DNA of 40,133 nucleotides, taken from Cupriavidus lacunae (GTDB lineage: Bacteria; Pseudomonadota; Gammaproteobacteria; Burkholderiales; Burkholderiaceae). Under the pieces are notes generated by a model that was not told the origin of the DNA, did not search any database, and saw only the letters and a list, made by a program, of their open reading frames with translations. Every line of letters starts with the position of its first letter. Within the stretch, counting starts at the first letter, position 1. This document shows, piece by piece, positions 8,673 through 15,952 of this stretch. The position numbers and the translations under genes are program-made. The stretch is from assembly GCF_003353055.1 (NCBI RefSeq), contig NZ_QKWJ01000067.1:1-40133 (forward strand), read 5' to 3'.

Positions 8673-9116
8673 TCACGCGATGATCCAGGAAGCGAGGTTG
8701 TCCGGGTGACCGTCGTTGTCAGCCAACGGCGTCAGCACACGGGTGCGAAATGCGTGACTGCGCGCCTGCTCGGCGAGGCATTGCCACACCGCGAGCGTGG
8801 TCAGGCCGGCAACGGCGCCTTCGCCCTGTTGCCATAGCGGATGCAGGTGTTCCTGCCACAGGCGGGTCAGGCCGTCGGTAACTTCAAGCGGCTTGCCGCC
8901 CTTCTCTGCCTGCGCCTTGGCATACGCCAGGCTTTGCGGATAACGACGATCCATGACGATGTAGCGGATGTCGGAAGGACTCGGCACTTCCACCGAAGCG
9001 GAAATTGCAGCGTGAGCAGCCAACAGTGAAGGATGCGCAACCGCGGCCAACGCCGCGGCGCTGCCGGTGGCGATGAGCAACGAGCGGCGGCTCATCCGGA
9101 TGTCTTCAAAACCCAT
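8673..9116 (-). CDS. small twin-arginine-signal protein of unknown function
   Basis: A 147-residue protein with a twin-arginine motif SRRSLLIATG and a hydrophobic Ala-rich segment ending near AAHAA (residues 8-37), so export by Tat is likely. The mature part (about 110 residues) is soluble, has a conserved-looking HLHPLWQQGEG stretch and no cysteine cluster. I do not recognise a family. It sits between the SDR (stop at 9119, 2 bp away) and the flavoprotein (4 bp away), so it is part of the flavocytochrome operon. Because the flavoprotein has no signal of its own, this Tat protein is a candidate escort or assembly partner; that is inference only. Confidence 0.7.
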   Translation of the reverse strand: MGFEDIRMSRRSLLIATGSAAALAAVAHPSLLAAHAAISASVEVPSPSDIRYIVMDRRYPQSLAYAKAQAEKGGKPLEVTDGLTRLWQEHLHPLWQQGEGAVAGLTTLAVWQCLAEQARSHAFRTRVLTPLADNDGHPDNLASWIIA

Positions 9117-9118
9117 CC

Positions 9119-9925
9119 TCAGTCTCCAAAAAATTCGCGGTATGCAGAAAAGCCCGGGATGTGGATCGACACGCCACCATCGGCAACGAGCGTCTGCCCA
9201 GTGATGTTTCGCGCCGCGTCCGAAGCCAGGAACGCCACGGCTTCTGCAATGTCTTCCGGTGCGCCGACGCGATCACGAGGGGTTTCATCCAGCACCAGCT
9301 TGAGCATCGCTGAGGGGAAATCCTTGGCCACGGTTTCGGTCAGTACCAGGCCCGGCGCGACTGCATTGCAACGCACACCCTTGCGCCCGTAGGCCGTGGC
9401 CACGGCGCGCGTCATCTGCATCATTGCGGCCTTGGTCGCACTGTAGGCATGGAAACGGATGTTGCCCTGCAAAGCCATGCCGGACACGGTGTTGACAATG
9501 GCTCCATCACCGCTCCTGACCAAGTGCGGCAGCGCTTCACGGGTCACGATCATGGTGCCGCGGCAATTGGTGGTGAAGAAGGTGTCCCAGGTTTCGGTCG
9601 CCATCTCACCGATGCCGTTATCGGCGTCGACCAGTTGCTGGCCGACTGCGGTGGCATTGTTGTGCAGGATGTCGAGGCGGCCGAAATGGTCGACCGCACG
9701 CGCGACCATGGCCTTGATTGAGGCCTCGTGGGAGAGATCCATGCCGACGGCAATCGCGGCATCGCCGTACTTCGTAGCGACCGCCTGCGCACGATCCAGC
9801 GCGATGTCGGCGACGGCGACGCGCGCACCACGGCCTATCATCAGGTCGACGGTGGCTTGACCGATACCGCCCGCCCCGCCCGTGACGATGGCGACCTTGC
9901 CCTCCAGGCTCAGGGCCTTGTACAT
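9119..9925 (-). CDS. short-chain dehydrogenase/reductase (classical)
   Basis: A 268-residue NAD(P)-dependent SDR with a full catalytic set: TGGAGGIG at residues 15-22, NNA at about 89-91, Ser148 and Y161-S-A-T-K165. The Asp in VAVADIALDRAQ after strand 2 favours NAD over NADP. It is the first gene of the minus-strand operon, preceded by GGAGGAGACAG and, 44-61 bp upstream, by an 18-bp inverted-repeat operator. A role oxidising the alcohol made by the flavocytochrome to a ketone or aldehyde (compare the 1-(4-hydroxyphenyl)ethanol dehydrogenase step of 4-ethylphenol pathways) fits the position. The substrate is not proven. Confidence 0.85.
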   Translation of the reverse strand: MYKALSLEGKVAIVTGGAGGIGQATVDLMIGRGARVAVADIALDRAQAVATKYGDAAIAVGMDLSHEASIKAMVARAVDHFGRLDILHNNATAVGQQLVDADNGIGEMATETWDTFFTTNCRGTMIVTREALPHLVRSGDGAIVNTVSGMALQGNIRFHAYSATKAAMMQMTRAVATAYGRKGVRCNAVAPGLVLTETVAKDFPSAMLKLVLDETPRDRVGAPEDIAEAVAFLASDAARNITGQTLVADGGVSIHIPGFSAYREFFGD

Positions 9926-9963
9926 AGTTCTGTCTCCTCCAGCTTGCTGGTTCTTATTTGTGC

Positions 9964-9986
9964 ATCATATACGACACGTATCGTAT
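9964..9986 (-). promoter_or_regulatory. operator copy 1 with overlapping -10 for the SDR-flavocytochrome operon
   Basis: ATACGACACGTATCGTAT at 9969-9986 is a perfect 6-bp inverted repeat (ATACGA / TCGTAT) around a 6-bp spacer. Reading leftward, TATGAT (complement of 9964-9969) is a good -10 box touching the operator, so a bound protein would block the promoter of the operon that starts at 9925. It is one of six related motifs in the window. Confidence 0.65.
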
Positions 9987-9987
9987 T

Positions 9988-11457
9988 TTAAAGTCCTCCA
10001 AGAGCCACGTACTTGATCTCCAGGTAGTCGTCGACGCCATACTTGGAGCCCTCTCGTCCCAGACCGGAAGTCTTGACACCGCCGAACGGCGCAACCTCGG
10101 TCGAGATGATGCCCTCGTTAACGCCGACAATGCCGAATTCGAGCTCGTCCACGACGCGGAAGATGCGGCCCACGTCGCGCGCATAGACGTACGCAGCCAA
10201 GCCAAACGGCGTGTCGTTGGCCAAGGAGATTGCTTCCGCCTCGGTCTCGAAACGGAACAGCGGCGCTACCGGGCCGAAGGTCTCTTCGTTGAAGATGAGC
10301 GCGTCGTGCGGCACGTCGGCCAGCACGGTGGGCTCGAAGAAGAATCCACCCAGCTTGTGCCGCTTGCCGCCGGCGACCACGCGAGCGCCCTTAGACACGG
10401 CGTCGGTGATGTGTTCCTCGACTTTGAGCACCGCGTCCTCGTTGATCAGCGGCCCCTGCACCACGCCCTCTTCCATGCCGTTGCCAACCTTCAGTGCGGC
10501 TGTGGCTTCGGCGAGCTTCTTCGCAAAAGCGTCGTAGATGCCGGATTGCACCAGCAAGCGGTTCGCCGCGACACAGGCCTGGCCAGTGTTGCGGTATTTG
10601 GCCGCCAGCGCGCCTTTCACCGCGGCGTCCACGTCGGCATCGTCGAACACGATAAAGGGAGCATTGCCGCCCAGCTCCATGCTGGTCTTTTTGATGGTCG
10701 GCGCACATTGGGCCAACAACTGCGCTCCCACTTCAGTGGAGCCGGTGAACGACAGCTTGCGCACGATGGGATTGGCTGTCAGCTCGCCGCCAATGGCACG
10801 GGCCGAGCCGGTGACCACATTGCACACGCCCGGTGGCAGGCCAGCCCTCTCGGCCAGAACGGCCAACGCCAGAGCCGACAGCGGTGTCTGGCTGGCCGGC
10901 TTAATGACGCCGGCGCAGCCCACTGCCCATCCCGGGCCGGCCTTGCGTGTGATCATCGCCGAAGGAAAGTTCCACGGCGTGATCGCCGCAAATACGCCGA
11001 TGGGCGCCTTCTGTGCCAAGATGCGGCGGCCGTCGACGTTCTGCGGAATAATGTCGCCGTAGACGCGGCGTGCCTCTTCAGAGAACCACTCGATGAAGCC
11101 GGCGGCATAGAGGATCTCGGCGCGTGATTCCACCAACGGCTTACCCTGCTCAGCGGTCATGATGACGGCCAGATCCTCGATGTTTTCGAGCATCAGGTCG
11201 TACAGCTTGCGCAGAACCTTGGCACGTTCCTTGGGCAAAGTCTTGCGCCAGCTGCGCATGGCGCGCTCAGCCGCCTCGATGGCGCGCCTCGTTTCAGCCG
11301 CGCCGCCGTTGGGCACACGCGCCACCAGTTCACCGGTAGCGGGATTGACGACATCAATGGTCTGGCCACCGTCGGCTTGCACCCACTTACCCTCGATCAG
11401 CATGGCCTCGCGCAGCAGGTCCGGATCCTTTAGCGGTAGTTTTTTCACGTCACTCAT
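9988..11457 (-). CDS. NAD(P)-dependent aldehyde dehydrogenase (succinate-semialdehyde dehydrogenase-like)
   Basis: A 489-residue ALDH with all key residues: N163 in ITPWNFP, E261 in SMELGGNAP, nucleophile C295 in TGQACVAANR, and the C-terminal FNEETFGPVAPL and GREGSKYG motifs. The sequence is closest in style to the succinate-semialdehyde/GabD branch, but that branch serves many semialdehydes. It is the last gene of a block running from YceI through OCD-like and DHDPS-family genes, 9 bp after the lyase stop. It would oxidise the aldehyde released by the neighbouring lyase or by side-chain cleavage. Its stop codon lies 2 bp from operator copy 1, so the two minus-strand units are tightly packed. 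Confidence 0.9.
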   Translation of the reverse strand: MSDVKKLPLKDPDLLREAMLIEGKWVQADGGQTIDVVNPATGELVARVPNGGAAETRRAIEAAERAMRSWRKTLPKERAKVLRKLYDLMLENIEDLAVIMTAEQGKPLVESRAEILYAAGFIEWFSEEARRVYGDIIPQNVDGRRILAQKAPIGVFAAITPWNFPSAMITRKAGPGWAVGCAGVIKPASQTPLSALALAVLAERAGLPPGVCNVVTGSARAIGGELTANPIVRKLSFTGSTEVGAQLLAQCAPTIKKTSMELGGNAPFIVFDDADVDAAVKGALAAKYRNTGQACVAANRLLVQSGIYDAFAKKLAEATAALKVGNGMEEGVVQGPLINEDAVLKVEEHITDAVSKGARVVAGGKRHKLGGFFFEPTVLADVPHDALIFNEETFGPVAPLFRFETEAEAISLANDTPFGLAAYVYARDVGRIFRVVDELEFGIVGVNEGIISTEVAPFGGVKTSGLGREGSKYGVDDYLEIKYVALGGL

Positions 11458-11466
11458 GGCTATACC

Positions 11467-12477
11467 TCAGACTGGGTTGCGGCCGATGAAGAATTCTTCG
11501 TCCGGCGAACTGGTCGGGTTCAGGCCGGCCGCTTGAGTAGCGTTTCGCAGCAGTGCCATGTCCTTGCCGTGCACGCGCGCCGTCGGATGGCGGACCGGGC
11601 CGCCGTTGTAGCCCTGCAGCCAGCTTTGGTACTTCCACAAAAGGCGATTGGACAGGCCCTGACCACCGAAGCCCAGAGTGGACACCGCGCGGCGCATTGG
11701 CTCGAGCTTGTAGTACAGCTCGGTAGCCTCGTCGTATTTGCCTTCGCGAATCAGCTTGTGCGCACGCGGAATCCACGGACCGAAGAAGGCGCTGTAATTG
11801 GTGCCGCAGAATGGAATATCGAGAACTTGCGCCAGCGGAATGTATTCGTATTCCAGCGGCGAAGAAATCACCACTTCCTTGTGGAAATGGCGATGCACCT
11901 CGATGGCAGACATGAAGTACGGCATGCCACCCTCGGCCTTGATCGCCACCACGTTCGGGCAGTTATCGACCAGCTTGCGCAGCATTGCCACCGGAATGTC
12001 GGCCGGATGCAGGCGGCCAAAGCCCCAAGTCGGCACCGGAAAGATGATCACGCCGAGATTGGTGGCATCGCAAACTGCCTTGCTGTACTCATAGACGTCG
12101 TCCAGCGATTTGGGATAGAAATGCGGGGGGTAGCCGAGCAGCACCAGGTCGGCGCCATTGGCTTCGGCGCGCTTGACCGCCGCGATGTTGTCTTCCAGCG
12201 TGTTGAAGATGGCGTGGTGCACGACGAGAAGCTTGCCCTTGGCTTCGTCGACCATGATTTGTTGGAACTGATCGTGCTCTTCCAGCGTCAGCGGCACTTC
12301 GGACACCGCCAGGGAGCCGATGAAGCCGTGCTCGATGGACAGGCGAACGTCGTGGCGGATCGCCTTCTCGTTGATGCGCGTGAAGTCATTGGTCATTGTC
12401 GGGATCGTGACGTTGGCGACGCCGACAAGGGCTTGCTTTGCCCACTCACGGGCTTCCTTCTTGGTGTAACTGGCCAT
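11467..12477 (-). CDS. dihydrodipicolinate synthase / N-acetylneuraminate lyase family protein
   Basis: A 336-residue class I aldolase-fold protein. The Schiff-base lysine is K180 in VVAIKAEGG. The position of the usual catalytic Tyr (YNVP) reads F146-P-V-P, so it lacks that hydroxyl, and the usual GTTGE loop reads SEVPLTLEE. True lysine-pathway DapA is therefore unlikely. Members of this superfamily in aromatic clusters act as hydratase-aldolases that release pyruvate and an aldehyde, and the aldehyde dehydrogenase directly downstream fits that pattern. A GGAGAAC precedes the ATG at 12477. The reaction is inferred from context. Confidence 0.8.
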   Translation of the reverse strand: MASYTKKEAREWAKQALVGVANVTIPTMTNDFTRINEKAIRHDVRLSIEHGFIGSLAVSEVPLTLEEHDQFQQIMVDEAKGKLLVVHHAIFNTLEDNIAAVKRAEANGADLVLLGYPPHFYPKSLDDVYEYSKAVCDATNLGVIIFPVPTWGFGRLHPADIPVAMLRKLVDNCPNVVAIKAEGGMPYFMSAIEVHRHFHKEVVISSPLEYEYIPLAQVLDIPFCGTNYSAFFGPWIPRAHKLIREGKYDEATELYYKLEPMRRAVSTLGFGGQGLSNRLLWKYQSWLQGYNGGPVRHPTARVHGKDMALLRNATQAAGLNPTSSPDEEFFIGRNPV

Positions 12478-12502
12478 GATGCGTGTTCTCCGTGATTGTT
12501 GT

Positions 12503-13516
12503 TCAGATGCTCTTGTTTTCGAATTCGATGGGCAGATGCGTCACCAGGCCCCTCTCCAGAGCGCGGGTCAGGATCAGTTCGGCGACCACGATGTCCTGCA
12601 GACCCCCGCCGACCGACTTGAACATGCGCGTCCGCGCACGCCCCAGTTTGTCTTCGAGCTTGCCGCTCATCAGCTCGACCATGCTGAAAGACTTATCGTG
12701 AAAGTTGATGCCCGCCTCTTTGGCGGCGAGCATGTCGCCGGTTTCCTCCAGCACTTCCTCCAGCATGTCGCACACGATGATGTCGCTGCGGGCCACGACC
12801 GAGGCGTCAATCTCGCGCTGCGAGGGCACGGTTGAACCGATGGAAACAATCGTCGCCTCGGGCTTCAGCCAGTCGCTGTACAAGATGGGAAGCTCTCCGC
12901 GCGAACGGGCCGCGCACAGCACGATGTCCGCGCCGTCCACTGCCTCCTGGCCGGAGGCGACGCCGCGCGCCTGCACGCCCAGGTCGTGCGTCACCGCTTC
13001 GGCGAACGCGGCGCGTTTCTCGGGCGTCGGGCTGAACACGACCACCTCGGTCAGTTCACGCACGCTGGCGATAGCGCGCACGTGCATCGAGGCCTCAAGC
13101 CCGCTGCCCAGCACGGCCAGGCGCGCCGGTCTCGGTGGCGCCAGACGGTCGAGCGCGGCGGCCGAGGTGGCTGCGGTACGAAAGCCGGTCACCAGCGCGC
13201 CATCGACCAAACCCGCGATGCGGCTAGTGTCACGGTCAAATAGGACAATCGCGTATTCCACGCCAGGCTTGGCGCTACCCATCGCCGCTCCCATGACCTT
13301 GGCACCGTAGTAGCGTCCGCCCACCGGCACGGCCGACAGCGTGCGCAACCACGTCTTGCCGACGGCGGCCACGCTGCGGGCCGGTGTCGACTGGGGCGGA
13401 ATCGACTGTGAATAGGCGGCCTGCAGGGCCTGGATAGCCTCCTTCCAATCAAATACGGCTCGTGCCGTATCGCTTGAAACGAAAACAGGGGAATGGGATA
13501 TGCTCATGATGGTCAT
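12503..13516 (-). CDS. ornithine cyclodeaminase / mu-crystallin family reductase
   Basis: A 337-residue NAD(P)-binding protein. The N-terminal part FDWKEAIQALQAAYSQ is the family start. It continues with the substrate-binding region GRYYGAKVMG, the Rossmann motif LAVLGSGLEASMH, and the C-terminal ELILTRALERGL. The family includes ornithine cyclodeaminase, alanine dehydrogenase and ketimine reductases. Two ATGs (13516 and 13507) are possible and neither has a strong ribosome site. A perfect copy of the cluster's inverted-repeat motif lies inside its codons 16-21. Its role in this pathway is unclear; reduction of a keto or imine intermediate is possible. Confidence 0.8.
   Translation of the reverse strand: MTIMSISHSPVFVSSDTARAVFDWKEAIQALQAAYSQSIPPQSTPARSVAAVGKTWLRTLSAVPVGGRYYGAKVMGAAMGSAKPGVEYAIVLFDRDTSRIAGLVDGALVTGFRTAATSAAALDRLAPPRPARLAVLGSGLEASMHVRAIASVRELTEVVVFSPTPEKRAAFAEAVTHDLGVQARGVASGQEAVDGADIVLCAARSRGELPILYSDWLKPEATIVSIGSTVPSQREIDASVVARSDIIVCDMLEEVLEETGDMLAAKEAGINFHDKSFSMVELMSGKLEDKLGRARTRMFKSVGGGLQDIVVAELILTRALERGLVTHLPIEFENKSI
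13453..13470. promoter_or_regulatory. operator-like copy 2, inside the OCD-family gene
   Basis: ATACGGCTCGTGCCGTAT is a perfect 6-bp inverted repeat (ATACGG / CCGTAT) with the same 6-bp spacing and the same CTCGT core as the intergenic copies. It lies 46-63 bp inside the coding sequence. It may act as a roadblock or extra binding site, or be a coincidence of the codons. Confidence 0.4.
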
Positions 13517-13570
13517 CGCCGGGGGTAAGTCAGGACAGCTTAATTTGCAACAAATGACGTGTCAATTAGT

Positions 13571-14112
13571 TTATTGATTCACATCATTTTGTGATGTTAG
13601 CTCGATCTCGACCTTCAGGCGCACCTCATCCGACAATGCCCCGGGAAAGGCGCCCATGCCGTATGCCCCACGACTGATGGTGGCGACCGCCTTGAATCCG
13701 ACCACCGGCGCCTGGGTCCAGGGATTGACCGCGCGCCCCGTCAGCGCGGCGTCGAAAGCGACCGGCAGGGTGACGCCGCGCAGGGTCAAGTCACCTTCAA
13801 TTACATAGTTCGCGCGCTCGCCTCGTCGTACCGCGCGGGAGACGAATACAGCCCTTGGGTGCACTTGAGTGTTGAACCAGTCCGCGCCGCGCAGGTGCTC
13901 GTCGCGCATTTCAAGCGCAGTGTCGATGGAGGCCACATCGATTTCGAACGACACGCTGGATGCCTCGATGCGTTGATCATCGAACTGCAAGTGCGCGGAA
14001 AACCGCTTGAACACTCCGGGCGTGCTGGTCAACCCGAGGTGGCGGACCGAAAATCAGAAAATCCGATATGTGCATGTGCGGGATCGACCACCCAGCCGAT
14101 GGATTTCATCAT
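13571..14112 (-). pseudogene. YceI-family periplasmic lipid-binding-like protein, frameshifted
   Basis: Two frames together give a complete YceI domain of about 175 residues. The first, from ATG 14112 (with AGGAG upstream), reads MMKSIGWVVDPAHAHIGF. The second resumes at VRHLGLTSTPGVFKRF and runs through GDLTLRGVTLPVAFD to the stop at 13571. The break is an 8-bp near-perfect tandem repeat at 14048-14063; deleting one unit restores IGFSVRHLG, the normal family sequence. YceI proteins bind isoprenoid-like or other amphipathic lipids. No signal peptide is visible. A TTG at 14032 could start a shortened protein lacking the first strands. It is first in the block upstream of the OCD-like gene. Confidence 0.8.
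14048..14063. repeat. 8-bp tandem duplication breaking the YceI gene
   Basis: CGAAAATC (14048-14055) is followed at once by AGAAAATC (14056-14063). The pair differs only in the first base. The extra 8 bp shifts the YceI frame and introduces a TGA a few codons later. Confidence 0.75.
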
Positions 14113-14155
14113 TTGATTGCTCCTATGGCGGGTAAACTACTGAGGTAAAGCACGT

Positions 14156-14174
14156 ATCATATGCCAGATATGAT
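14156..14174. promoter_or_regulatory. probable GntR operator in the divergent intergenic region
   Basis: ATCATAT-GCCAG-ATATGAT is a perfect 7-bp inverted repeat with a 5-bp spacer. It lies 31-49 bp upstream of the GntR gene and 44-62 bp upstream of the YceI-OCD-lyase-ALDH block. GntR/FCD regulators usually bind a palindrome beside their own gene, so autoregulation and control of the divergent block are likely. Confidence 0.6.
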
Positions 14175-14204
14175 GCGCCTCAATTACCAAATTGATTTAC
14201 CAAC

Positions 14205-14873
14205 ATGAACTTGATTGATGATGATGTCACCCGCCTCCGTGACTACATCCAAGCCCGCGCAGGCACAGAGGCCGACCTGCGTCTGCCGCCGGAACCCAAG
14301 CTGTGCGAAACGCTAGGCATATCCCGCGGACGCCTGCGCACGGTGCTCAAGCGATTGGAAAGCGAAGGCTTGATCTGGCGCCACGTCGGCAAGGGCACAT
14401 TCATCGGCCCGCGCCAGATTCAAGCCGATGACGCCAGCCTCTCTGCCGCAATCAGCATGGACGACCTACTGGACGCGCGCCTAGTGTTGGAACCACAACT
14501 AGCTGCCCAAGCCGCCATCCACGCCACCCCTGCAGACATCGCCGCCCTGGAGCAATGCCTGTCCGAGATGGAAACCTCTGGACCATTCATGCACTGGAAG
14601 CGCTTGGACGAGCGCCTGCACCGCACCGTCGCCGAAGCCACGCACAACGCCCTGCTGCTGTTGATGTACGACACCATGCGCACCCATGTACGCGTCAACC
14701 TGGACTCGCGCATTGAGGCGGTTTACTCCCCGATGATCGGGCCACGCAAGGACACTGACGAAGAGCATCACCAGTTGGTGGACGCCATCCGTGCGCACAA
14801 TCCCGACCGGGCCGAGCAGGCCATGCGCGAGCATCTGCGCTCGGTGCGCACCCGGCTATTCGGCCAGCGCTGA
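14205..14873 (+). CDS. GntR-family regulator, FadR/FCD subfamily
   Basis: A 222-residue regulator with an N-terminal winged helix at about residues 5-68 (LPPEPKLCETLGISRGRLRT, then LKRLESEGLIWRHVGKGTFI). An all-helical FCD ligand domain follows, with the LLDARLVLEPQLAAQAA start, the LDERLHRTVAEATHN helix carrying probable metal/ligand residues, and the closing EEHHQLVDAIRAHNPDRAEQAMREHL. FCD regulators generally sense carboxylic acids and act as repressors. It is transcribed away from the YceI-OCD-lyase-ALDH block with a palindromic site between. The plus-strand BKACE operon starts 110 bp after it and has its own operator. Confidence 0.9.
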   Translation: MNLIDDDVTRLRDYIQARAGTEADLRLPPEPKLCETLGISRGRLRTVLKRLESEGLIWRHVGKGTFIGPRQIQADDASLSAAISMDDLLDARLVLEPQLAAQAAIHATPADIAALEQCLSEMETSGPFMHWKRLDERLHRTVAEATHNALLLLMYDTMRTHVRVNLDSRIEAVYSPMIGPRKDTDEEHHQLVDAIRAHNPDRAEQAMREHLRSVRTRLFGQR

Positions 14874-14944
14874 CACCTACCCGAGAAATCCCCTACAAGC
14901 AGTAGCTTGAAATCCGATTGACCAACTCACTTGTTTATGAAACG

Positions 14945-14962
14945 ATACGGCTCGATCCGTTA
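14945..14962 (+). promoter_or_regulatory. operator copy 3 upstream of the BKACE operon
   Basis: ATACGGCTCGATCCGTTA matches the shared motif, with half-sites ATACGG / CCGTTA and the CTCG core. It lies 21-38 bp upstream of the BKACE start codon, where a repressor would block transcription of the plus-strand operon. No -35/-10 pair of good spacing could be assigned. Confidence 0.6.
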
Positions 14963-14982
14963 ATAACGAATAGGAGACAACG

Positions 14983-15912
14983 ATGAAGAAAGTCATCATC
15001 ACGTGCGCAGTCACGGGGGGCGCACATACGCCGTCGATGTCGCCACACCTGCCGGTGACGCCCGAGGAAATCGCCCGGCACTCCGTCGAAGCCGTCGAGG
15101 CCGGCGCCGCCATCGTGCACCTGCATGCACGCGACCCCCTCACCGGCAAGCCCACTGGCAGTCCCGATGTCTTCCGCCAGTTCGTCGGCACGATTAAAGA
15201 TTCCACCGACGCAGTCATCAACATTTCCACGGGCGGCGGCGGCCCAAGCATGCCCATTGCTGAACGCGCCGAGGCTGGCCGCGCGCTCAAACCCGAGATG
15301 TGCTCGCTGAACATGGGCTCAATCAACCTGGTCCTTTCCGAAATGGCGCAGAAGGACCGCGCCTGGAAACACGATTGGGAGAAGCCCTTCCTGCAATCCA
15401 CCAACGGGATGATCTTCCGCAACACCTACGAAGACATCGAATGGATCCTCGAAAACGTGGGTCGTGCCGGCGGCACCCGCTTCGAGTTCGAGTGCTACGA
15501 CATCAGCCATCTGTACACACTGGCCTATTTCCTGGAGCGCGGTCTGGTGAAACCGCCGCTGTTCGTGCAGAGCGTGTTCGGCCTGCGCGGCGCACAAGGC
15601 GCCCACCCCGAAGACCTGATGCACCAGAAGCGCACAGCTGACCGCCTGTTTGGCAACGACTACCACTGGTCCATCCTGGCCGCCGGAAAGAATCAGATGC
15701 CGCTTGCCACCATGTCGGCAGTTCTTGGCGGCAATGTGCGCGTCGGCTTGGAGGACAGTCTCTACATCGGCCGCGGCGAGTTGGCGCAATCCAACGCCGA
15801 GCAGGTGCGCAAGATCCGCACCATTCTCACGGAGCTGGGGTTGGAGATAGCCAAACCTGACGAAGTACGACAGCTCTTGCAGTTGAAAGGCAAGAACGAA
15901 GTCGCCTTCTAA
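14983..15912 (+). CDS. BKACE family (beta-keto acid cleavage enzyme, DUF849)
   Basis: A 309-residue zinc-dependent TIM-barrel enzyme. Family members condense a beta-keto acid with acetyl-CoA and split it to acetoacetate and a new CoA thioester, as in 3-keto-5-aminohexanoate cleavage enzyme. The zinc-binding histidines are H46 and H48 in VHLHARDP, the same numbering as in the characterised Kce. Other family landmarks are NISTGGGG, GSINLV, FECYDISH and the VRVGLEDSLYIGRGELA segment with the third likely metal ligand. AGGAG lies 7 bp before the ATG. As first gene of an operon with ring-hydroxylating and ring-cleaving proteins, it probably handles a beta-keto acid arising after ring opening or from the side chain. 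Confidence 0.9.
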   Translation: MKKVIITCAVTGGAHTPSMSPHLPVTPEEIARHSVEAVEAGAAIVHLHARDPLTGKPTGSPDVFRQFVGTIKDSTDAVINISTGGGGPSMPIAERAEAGRALKPEMCSLNMGSINLVLSEMAQKDRAWKHDWEKPFLQSTNGMIFRNTYEDIEWILENVGRAGGTRFEFECYDISHLYTLAYFLERGLVKPPLFVQSVFGLRGAQGAHPEDLMHQKRTADRLFGNDYHWSILAAGKNQMPLATMSAVLGGNVRVGLEDSLYIGRGELAQSNAEQVRKIRTILTELGLEIAKPDEVRQLLQLKGKNEVAF

Positions 15913-15952
15913 GCCACCTTCCAAACAAAACAAACAACAGGAGACGAAAGTC

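Noticed and set aside
9958..11127. 389-residue plus-strand open frame opposite the aldehyde dehydrogenase
   Set aside because: It is a shadow of a complete ALDH and has no domain of its own.
14918..14941. Sigma-70 promoter TTGACC / TATGAA for the BKACE operon
   Set aside because: The spacing is only 12 bp, too short for a normal promoter; no better pair was found.
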